From Dictyoglomaceae bacterium (GTDB lineage: Bacteria; Dictyoglomota; Dictyoglomia; Dictyoglomales; Dictyoglomaceae): a DNA stretch of 20,597 nucleotides. The DNA lies in contig JAPYWU010000007.1 in the NCBI GenBank assembly GCA_028276205.1, positions 1 to 20,597 on the forward strand, read 5' to 3'. The notes under the pieces were generated by a model. That model had not been told where the DNA came from, searched no databases, and was given only the letters and a program-made list of their open reading frames with translations. This document shows positions 14,850-20,597 of this stretch, one piece after another. Made by a program: the position numbers and the translations under genes. The number at the start of each line of letters is the position of its first letter. Within the stretch, counting starts at the first letter, position 1.

Positions 14850-15824
14850 GTATAACCAGCATTTTACCCAATGGTCTTTTGCAATATTAATTTCCTTTGG
14901 CTCTTCCTTCTTACATATTTCCATAGCAAAAGAACATCTTGGATGAAAACGACATCCTTCTGGTGGATTAATAAGATTTGGTGGTTCGCCAGGTGGTACT
15001 TCTCTTAGTTTAAACCTATTTGAAGGATCTGGATCTGGTATTGCAGATAGAAGAGCTTTTGTATATGGATGTAAAGGATTACTTAATAATTCATCAGTTT
15101 TTGCTCTTTCTACTAAGTTTCCAGCATACATAATGAAAATCCAATCTGAGAATGCTCTTACAGTAGCAAGATCATGAGTTATATAAATTAAACTCATATT
15201 ATGGTTCATTTGGATATCTCTTAAAAGATCTAAAATTTCAATTCTTACAGAAGCGTCTAACATTGATACAGGTTCATCAGCCACTATTAATTTAGGTTTC
15301 ATAATAAGTGCTCTTGCTATAACTACTCTTTGCATTTGTCCACCGGAGAGCATGTGGGGATATTTATTTATAAAATCTGAAACTGGTGTTAATTTTACTT
15401 CTTCCAAAGCCTTTATAATCATTTCTTTTCTTGATTCTGGGGTTCCTATCTTATTAATAATTAAAGGTTCTTCTAAAATTCTATAAACACTAAAGTGGGG
15501 AGCTAATGCTCCAAAAGGATCTTGTTGTACAAATCCTGTCTCCTTTCTATACCAATTTAGTTCTTTAAAAGGCAAATTTGTAATATCTTTATCTTCAAAG
15601 AGAATTTTTCCATCCGTAGGTTCGTAAAGCCTTAGAATTGTTCTTCCGAGGGTAGTTTTACCAGATCCACTTTCTCCTACTAAGGATATGGTTTCTCCTT
15701 TCTTTAACTCAAAGTTTACTCCGTCTACAGCTTTTACGTATAGAGGTTGTGAAATTATTGTTTTCCTAATTTCAAACCAAACTTTTAGATTTTCAACTTT
15801 AAGTAAGATTTCGTTGTTATTCAT
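14838..15824 (-). CDS. oppF: Opp/Dpp-type ABC transporter, second ATP-binding protein (OppF-like)
   Basis: This 328-residue ATPase has Walker A GESGSGKTT (50-58), Q-loop FVQQDPFGAL, signature LSGGQMQRVVIARAL, Walker B LIVADEPVSMLDAS, and ITHDLA. The C-terminal extension GCRFHPRCSFAMEICKKEEP followed by VKCW has the four cysteines of the oligopeptide-transporter ATPase tail. The frame could begin at GTG 15833, but that codon is inside the SD AGGTGAG (15829-15835). ATG 15824 has a usable four-base spacing and overlaps the preceding ATPase gene by eight bases. It pairs with the neighbouring ATPase as a heterodimer under the two permeases. It is the last gene of the operon. In thermophiles such systems carry peptides or oligosaccharides; the substrate is not determined. 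Confidence 0.93.
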   Translation of the reverse strand: MNNNEILLKVENLKVWFEIRKTIISQPLYVKAVDGVNFELKKGETISLVGESGSGKTTLGRTILRLYEPTDGKILFEDKDITNLPFKELNWYRKETGFVQQDPFGALAPHFSVYRILEEPLIINKIGTPESRKEMIIKALEEVKLTPVSDFINKYPHMLSGGQMQRVVIARALIMKPKLIVADEPVSMLDASVRIEILDLLRDIQMNHNMSLIYITHDLATVRAFSDWIFIMYAGNLVERAKTDELLSNPLHPYTKALLSAIPDPDPSNRFKLREVPPGEPPNLINPPEGCRFHPRCSFAMEICKKEEPKEINIAKDHWVKCWLYKEG

Positions 15825-16785
15825 GGCTCTCACCTATATAACATTTTGCAAAATGTTCTTCACCTTTTTTAAACATAGGAGGTTCTTTTTCTCTGCATAT
15901 ATCCATAACATATTGGCACCTTGGATGAAATCTACATCCTTTAGGTGGAGAAATAAGACTTGGGGGAGAACCTGGAATAGACTTTAATTTTTTTGTTGTT
16001 TTTAAAGTTGGTACACTGTTAAGAAGCATCATAGTATAACCATGGGCTGGTGAGTTATAAAAGTTTTCGGCAGGACTTAACTCTACAATTTCACCTGCAT
16101 ACATTACTGCTACTTTATCTGCAAGCTCACTTGTGGTTGCTATATCATGGGTTATGAAAATATATGTAAGGTTTAGTTCCTTTTTCAGAACCTTTAATAA
16201 GTTTAAAATATTAGCTTGAGTAATAACATCTAAAGCAGATGTTGGCTCATCTAATATAACTACTTTAGGATGTGTGACTAAGGCCATGGCAATCACAACT
16301 CTTTGTTTCATTCCACCGGAGAGTTCAAAAGGATATCTTTCTGCAAAGGATTCTGAAATACCTACTAAACTTAGCATTTCTTTTGCTCTTTTAAAGGCTG
16401 AATCTTTGTCCATACCCATATGTACAATCAATGGTTCTGCTACTTGATAAACTACTTTTAATACAGGGTTAAGAGAGTTCATAGCTCCTTGAAAAACCAT
16501 AGAGATTTTACTCCATAGTATGTTTTTACGAAAATTATCTTCTTTTAGAGATAAAATATCTTCACCATCAAGATATATTTTTCCACTTGTTTTTTCCAAA
16601 TTTCTTGGAAAAAGTCTCAGAATACCTCTTGCGAGAGAACTTTTTCCACAACCTGATTCTCCAACAATAGCTAAAGTTTCTCCTTCTTTTAATTCAAAGC
16701 TTACATTTCTAACTGCTTCCAAACTTCCCTTTTGAGTTTTATATGAGACTGAAAAATTCTCAAGCTTAAGTACTACATCTGCCAT
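15817..16785 (-). CDS. oppD: Opp/Dpp-type ABC transporter, first ATP-binding protein (OppD-like)
   Basis: This 322-residue ATPase has Walker A GESGCGKSS (42-50), Q-loop MVFQGAMNSLNPV, signature LSGGMKQRVVIAMAL, Walker B VVILDEPTSALD and ITHDIA. VFQGAMNSLNPV and FELSGGMKQR are typical of OppD/DppD. The C-terminus has GCRFHPRCQYVMDICREKEP and a later FAKC, giving four cysteines; a related OppD has been reported to hold an iron-sulfur cluster with such cysteines, so metal binding here is possible but inferred. I chose ATG 16785 over GTG 16794 because AGGAG (16794-16798) is then eight bases upstream, while it would overlap the GTG. That SD begins in the permease stop codon. Confidence 0.93.
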   Translation of the reverse strand: MADVVLKLENFSVSYKTQKGSLEAVRNVSFELKEGETLAIVGESGCGKSSLARGILRLFPRNLEKTSGKIYLDGEDILSLKEDNFRKNILWSKISMVFQGAMNSLNPVLKVVYQVAEPLIVHMGMDKDSAFKRAKEMLSLVGISESFAERYPFELSGGMKQRVVIAMALVTHPKVVILDEPTSALDVITQANILNLLKVLKKELNLTYIFITHDIATTSELADKVAVMYAGEIVELSPAENFYNSPAHGYTMMLLNSVPTLKTTKKLKSIPGSPPSLISPPKGCRFHPRCQYVMDICREKEPPMFKKGEEHFAKCYIGESHE

Positions 16786-16796
16786 TTTCTTCACTC

Positions 16797-18182
16797 CTAT
16801 ATCTCTTTTAGTCTTGGGTTTACTATCTTATCAATGACAAATCCAAGTAATGCAAAGGAAATAGCCATAAGAATAATTATGATAGATGGTTCTATTACCC
16901 AATAGTAGAATCCTTTATATAAGGCTCCATTTTGAAAAGCATCTTCTATAATTCTTCCGAGAGTTGGCTCTGTTGGATCTAATACTCCAAATAAAGATAA
17001 GATTGCCTCTAAAAATATATAAGAAGGTATGCTTATAATTAAGCCAGGAATAACTGGCGGTAAGATTTTAGGAATAATATATAAGAACACTATTCTCATG
17101 TTACTTGCCCCGTAAGTTCTTGCAGCTTCTATATATGGTAAGGTTTTGACTTGCAATACCATAGCTCTTTGAGTTTTTATACCTGAGCCAAAAAGACTTA
17201 ATATTATTAGTACAACAAGTAATTTCCATATAGTTAATTTGTAGAATAGGGAAATCATTATCATTAAAGGTAGAAATGGAAGAAGCATGTATATCTCTGT
17301 AAGTCTTTGAATTAAGTTATCTACTACTCCTCCGTACCAACCACTAACTGTTGCAAGGATTAACTGAATAATAGTGATGCTTAGAGATGCTCCTAAACCA
17401 AAAGCAAGGTCAACAGGCATTCCCCATAAAATTCCTAATTCTAAAGGTCTTCTAAGATGGTCAGTGCCAGCTATGCCATAAACTTTTCCATAGATAATAG
17501 GTTCTATCTCGATAGTATCTGATTTATCTGAAAATTGTACTTCTACTATAAAGGAATAAGATCCTTTTGCAATGGATTGATTTTCATTAGGCTCAATAAA
17601 TAGTCCTTTCATAGCGGATATAGGGAAAGGAGGATAATATCCTAATTTTTCTTGAATGTACTTGGTTAAATTTTCTTCTATGGATGTTTCATTTCCTAAA
17701 TAAAAAGTATCTGCTTCTGATCTTTGTTGTTTTTCTATGAGAAAAATTTTGTCTCCTTTTGTATTGATCCAATAAACTCTTAAAATTGGTGGATTGTTTT
17801 TATAACTACTTTTAAGGAATATATTAAATTCGCTGGGAAAATCATCATAAAAATAAGAAAAATTATACACGTATTTAAGAATCTTAGGATTATCTGATAT
17901 AGTTTCAATTTTAGGTTCTTGAAGGTTTATGTTTTTTGGAAGATTTTTCCCTATAAAGAACGCCCACCAAGATGGCATTGCATTTCTTGGATATTTAAGC
18001 CAAGCTTGGCTATCATTCCATAAAGTTTTAACCTCATTATAAGGCATACTTAAATATGCATAAATAGAAAGCACAATTAGTATGAAAAATATAAATAAAG
18101 AAAATAAACCAGCCTTGCTCTTAATAACTTCTTTTATTATTCCTTTTAAACTATAAGATGATGTAAATTCCATATTGTCCAT
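16797..18182 (-). CDS. oppC: Opp/Dpp-type ABC transporter permease (OppC-like) with large extracytoplasmic insert
   Basis: This inner-membrane permease is 461 residues long; ordinary OppC/DppC proteins have about 300. After one transmembrane segment (about 24-46) comes a hydrophilic stretch of roughly 190 residues (47-238) with alternating strand-like pattern, then GIAGTDHLRRPLELGILWG (237-254), the counterpart of the usual GTDxxGRD motif, and the channel core. The EAA loop is YIEAARTYGASNMRIVF (350-366), and the protein ends LGFVIDKIVNPRLKEI. By topology the insert should lie outside the membrane and may touch the binding protein. The ATG at 18182 has SD TGAGGTGA (18189-18196), which includes the stop of the previous gene. 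I do not recognise the inserted domain. Confidence 0.9.
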   Translation of the reverse strand: MDNMEFTSSYSLKGIIKEVIKSKAGLFSLFIFFILIVLSIYAYLSMPYNEVKTLWNDSQAWLKYPRNAMPSWWAFFIGKNLPKNINLQEPKIETISDNPKILKYVYNFSYFYDDFPSEFNIFLKSSYKNNPPILRVYWINTKGDKIFLIEKQQRSEADTFYLGNETSIEENLTKYIQEKLGYYPPFPISAMKGLFIEPNENQSIAKGSYSFIVEVQFSDKSDTIEIEPIIYGKVYGIAGTDHLRRPLELGILWGMPVDLAFGLGASLSITIIQLILATVSGWYGGVVDNLIQRLTEIYMLLPFLPLMIMISLFYKLTIWKLLVVLIILSLFGSGIKTQRAMVLQVKTLPYIEAARTYGASNMRIVFLYIIPKILPPVIPGLIISIPSYIFLEAILSLFGVLDPTEPTLGRIIEDAFQNGALYKGFYYWVIEPSIIIILMAISFALLGFVIDKIVNPRLKEI

Positions 18183-18193
18183 ACTTTTTCACC

Positions 18194-19258
18194 TCATATT
18201 CTAACTCTTGGATCAATTAGAGCATAAATAAAGTCTAAAAGTAAAACAGTGGCCCCTAAAAGATATGCATATATTACAGTTATTCCTACTATCACTGGAG
18301 CATCGAATGATCCTATAGCTCGGAAAAGAACCATACCTAATCCTGGCCAGTTGAAAATACTTTCTGTAACTATTGCTCCCATCCAAGAAGAAATAAGAGC
18401 TAATGCGAATGAGGTTACAATAGGTGGAAGGGCAGGCTTTAATATATATTTTCTTTCGATAATTTTATCAGGAAGTCCTTTAGCCTTAGCAACTTCAACA
18501 TAATCCTCTGTGGAATAAATGAGGAAAAAGTTTCTTTGGCTGTAGGCGCCTAAGAAAAGGAAGCTTAGAAGCCATGAAGAAACAGGAAGAATCATATGCT
18601 TTAAGACACTCAATACTTTTCCTAAAAAGTCAGTAGGTGGTGGAAAGTCCATAAATCCACCTGGTGGTAATATATGAATCCACGAATAGAAAATCATGAT
18701 AAGGAAAATCCCATAAAACCAACCTGGAATGGTAGAAAGGGGTGATAAATATACTATCAATTTATCTAAAAATGAACCATAGCTTCTTGAAAGTTTTAAC
18801 CCAAGATATAGAGTAATAAAGAATTCTAAAAGAGTAATAGTGGTAAAGAGCAATATAGATAAAGGAATTCTTTCTAAAATAATATTTTTTACGAGCATTG
18901 AGCCGCTATCGCTGGTCATAGTAGTAGCAGTTCCAAGATCTAAGAGAAGTGCCCTTTTTAGGTGATAGATACTTCTAATAAAGAAGGGTTGGTCAAGACC
19001 TCTTCTTCTTAGCTCATTCCTTACTCTACTTTCTATGATCTTTTGTTTCTGCTCATCAGTATATCCTCTTATTGTGGGATCATTTCTTATATTCATTGCA
19101 ACACTCATTCTTATTTCATCCTCTACTATTTTGTCTACGTATCCTCCTGCATTTGCAATGACTATTGTTAAATAGATAGCGATGGCAACAGTAATAAAAA
19201 TTGCTACTGCTCTTTTAAGAAAATATAAAAGTATTTTTTTTAGCTCCTTTATCTTCAT
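18194..19258 (-). CDS. oppB: Opp/Dpp-type ABC transporter permease (OppB-like)
   Basis: This 354-residue inner-membrane permease has an N-terminal transmembrane helix (about 10-35), a charged extracytoplasmic loop with DPTIRGYTDEQKQ and RRRGLDQPF, then the core with DYVEVAKAKGLPDKIIERKY (EAA loop), ALPPIVTSFALAL, ESIFNWPGLGMV and the C-terminal DFIYALIDPRVRI, all typical of OppB/DppB. TTG at 19261 would touch the SD AAGGAGG (19262-19268) directly, so the next codon, ATG 19258, is the more likely start, though its three-base spacing is still short. The gene is 73 bases downstream of the binding-protein stop, with a terminator hairpin in between. Confidence 0.92.
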   Translation of the reverse strand: MKIKELKKILLYFLKRAVAIFITVAIAIYLTIVIANAGGYVDKIVEDEIRMSVAMNIRNDPTIRGYTDEQKQKIIESRVRNELRRRGLDQPFFIRSIYHLKRALLLDLGTATTMTSDSGSMLVKNIILERIPLSILLFTTITLLEFFITLYLGLKLSRSYGSFLDKLIVYLSPLSTIPGWFYGIFLIMIFYSWIHILPPGGFMDFPPPTDFLGKVLSVLKHMILPVSSWLLSFLFLGAYSQRNFFLIYSTEDYVEVAKAKGLPDKIIERKYILKPALPPIVTSFALALISSWMGAIVTESIFNWPGLGMVLFRAIGSFDAPVIVGITVIYAYLLGATVLLLDFIYALIDPRVRI

Positions 19259-19287
19259 CAACCTCCTTTTTATAAAAGTTCAAAAAA

Positions 19288-19316
19288 AAACCCAGGGGAT
19301 TTTCTCCCCTGGGTTT
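19288..19316 (-). terminator. Intra-operon terminator between binding protein and permease genes
   Basis: Read on the - strand: AAACCCAGGGGA (19305-19316), loop GAAAA (19300-19304), TCCCCTGGGTTT (19288-19299), and the T-run continues to nine in total. The 12-bp stem has a GC-rich core, making it a strong intrinsic terminator. Its place right after the binding-protein stop suggests that only part of the transcription continues into the permease and ATPase genes, giving an excess of binding protein. Confidence 0.88.
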
Positions 19317-19331
19317 ATATTATACTATATT

Positions 19332-20597
19332 TTACTTCAAAAATTTAGCATTCTTTAAGAGAACTGTATGAGCAACAGTATCTGCTTTTTCAAGATAGTA
19401 AGGACCATTGCTTACCCAGAAATGTTTAAATCTGTTGTACCAGTTAGCAAGAGCGGTATATCTTTCTTTGATTTCTCCTTCTTTTACATATTTTCCAACA
19501 AAATTCTTAAATGGTAAATAGTTATCTTTTTGTGATTTATCAAGCATTTCTTTTAGTACTTCTAAGCTTGGTCCGCCAATGTAGTTCATCCATTCTACTT
19601 TTTGGGCTTCAGCTTTATCCGCAGAGAAGGCAAGTTTACCTTCTTCTTCTGCTCTTATTCCTATTGCAAGGTCATGCCATGGGAATAATACAGAGGTGGT
19701 AGGCCAGAGAGCTGTCAATTCTGCATCAAGTTCAGCATAGTTGGTGTAGTACTCAACAATAAGTGGATGCTCTTTTACAATCTTCCATGCTACAAAACTT
19801 TCTCTCCAAGAATTAAAGTAGTCTACATAGCTTTCATCATATAGTTTGCTATCTTTACTTGCTCTTTCAAAACCTATAATAAAGTCAACTAAATAATCTG
19901 CAATACTTTGGACTGTTCCATCATGGTATTTACTCTTACCAATAACATCTCCATAGTTAATTACTACTTTTACTTTGGCTTCTTTCACACCAGCTTCTTT
20001 TGCAGTAACCATAGTTTGTTTCTTTGCATCCCATCCATACCATGCATCATCTGGTACAGTAACAGTTTTAACCTTCTTGAACTTTAGCCAGCTTTCTGAT
20101 CCCTTATTTGGGAAAGTAGGAACATCTGCTGAAACAGTAAGGTCCGCACTCTGGATACCTAAGAGTATAGGAAGTCCTGTATATGGATGAATAATATAGT
20201 TTCTTCCAAAGGTTGCTTCCCAGAAAATAGTATCGTAAACCCAGTTGGATCCAGCTACTGGGTTCCATGGATCAATTATTACTTCAGCCATTCCTGCTTT
20301 AACGCTTCCACCCTCTTTTCCAGCAATCCTTAAAGTGTATGGCCATGCTCTTGATGAATTTCCACCTGCATAATCTACTGCTATATCTATATTCTTTCTT
20401 CTTGCCCATGCAGCTTTTTGGTCAATTAAAAAGATTCTTACTGAATCTTTCAAACAAAGTTCTAATGCTTTTCTCATTAAGTAGTTTCTTTCAGCCATTG
20501 ATTTAAAGCTTCTTTGAGCAAGTTTATTTGCTATATCTCTAAATTCCTTATCAGGTTTGTAAGCTCTCCAAAGAGGAGAATAGGACATTTCAGAATC
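19332..20597 (-). CDS. Extracellular solute-binding protein, family 5, N-terminal part outside window
   Basis: The frame is open to the right edge of the window; 421 C-terminal residues are visible, without signal peptide or start. Family 5 binding proteins usually have 550-650 residues, so about a quarter to a third is missing. Features seen include YNRFKHFWVSNGPYYLEKAD near the end, a motif common at the C-terminus of family 5 proteins, VKVVINYGDVIGKSKYHDG with YLVDFIIGFERA (the usual helix after the DG motif), and many Trp and Tyr residues suited to peptide or sugar binding. ATG 20588 is internal in my view because the frame continues upstream without a stop and without an SD. It is the first visible gene of the - strand transporter, upstream of oppB, and would deliver substrate to the OppB-OppC channel. 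Confidence 0.88.
   Translation of the reverse strand, partial: DSEMSYSPLWRAYKPDKEFRDIANKLAQRSFKSMAERNYLMRKALELCLKDSVRIFLIDQKAAWARRKNIDIAVDYAGGNSSRAWPYTLRIAGKEGGSVKAGMAEVIIDPWNPVAGSNWVYDTIFWEATFGRNYIIHPYTGLPILLGIQSADLTVSADVPTFPNKGSESWLKFKKVKTVTVPDDAWYGWDAKKQTMVTAKEAGVKEAKVKVVINYGDVIGKSKYHDGTVQSIADYLVDFIIGFERASKDSKLYDESYVDYFNSWRESFVAWKIVKEHPLIVEYYTNYAELDAELTALWPTTSVLFPWHDLAIGIRAEEEGKLAFSADKAEAQKVEWMNYIGGPSLEVLKEMLDKSQKDNYLPFKNFVGKYVKEGEIKERYTALANWYNRFKHFWVSNGPYYLEKADTVAHTVLLKNAKFLK

Noticed and set aside
1..20597. CRISPR array, insertion sequence, prophage, toxin-antitoxin or defence genes
   Set aside because: No repeat-spacer pattern, terminal inverted repeats, transposase motifs or defence domains seen; all space is taken by housekeeping and transport genes.

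Overview
The window is an A+T-rich, gene-dense stretch of bacterial chromosome with almost no spacer DNA. It shows heavy AGA/AGG arginine use, purine-rich coding strands, strong Shine-Dalgarno (SD) sites, frequent TTG starts and short overlaps between genes. The DAHP synthase is of the Thermotoga type (N-terminal ferredoxin-like domain plus a type I-beta core), and the peptide/sugar-type ABC transporter has an enlarged permease. Together these suggest a thermophilic anaerobe, with Dictyoglomus as my best guess. That identification is inference from overall resemblance, not a database match. I see no rRNA, tRNA, insertion sequence, prophage gene or CRISPR array.

Layout. (1) Positions 2-4977, + strand: tlyA (5' end cut by the window), nadK, recN, a NudF-like ADP-ribose pyrophosphatase and alanine dehydrogenase (ald), ending at a bidirectional terminator. 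(2) 5014-5901, - strand: hslO (Hsp33), a single gene sharing that terminator. (3) 5992-8153, + strand: a three-gene polar amino acid ABC transporter (binding protein, permease, ATPase) with a good promoter just upstream that collides with the hslO promoter. (4) 8239-14827, + strand: an aromatic amino acid operon, aroE-aroC-aroB-aroF-tyrA-aroA, ending with a YerC/YecD (TrpR-like) DNA-binding protein. Its promoter overlaps the last codons of the transporter ATPase gene. Between aroB and aroF lies a 27-codon open frame rich in Phe, with its own SD and a stop that overlaps the aroF start (ATGA). (5) 14838-20597, - strand: an Opp/Dpp-type transporter read right to left: binding protein (5' end outside the window), permease B, permease C, ATPase D, ATPase F. 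A strong terminator lies between the binding protein gene and the permeases. A perfect 14-bp hairpin at 14816-14849 separates it from the aromatic operon, and each arm carries the stop codon of one of the two converging genes.

How the genes work together. aroF, aroB, aroE, aroA and aroC provide five of the seven steps from erythrose-4-phosphate and PEP to chorismate, and tyrA leads towards tyrosine. 3-Dehydroquinate dehydratase, shikimate kinase and chorismate mutase are not in this window. The transporter upstream has no terminator after it, so it may be partly co-transcribed with the aro genes. Two possible regulatory layers stand out: the TrpR-like protein encoded at the end of the operon, and the Phe-rich small frame directly before the gene for the first committed enzyme. 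Most of the window is ordinary housekeeping DNA. The small frame before aroF is the most interesting candidate for something undescribed.
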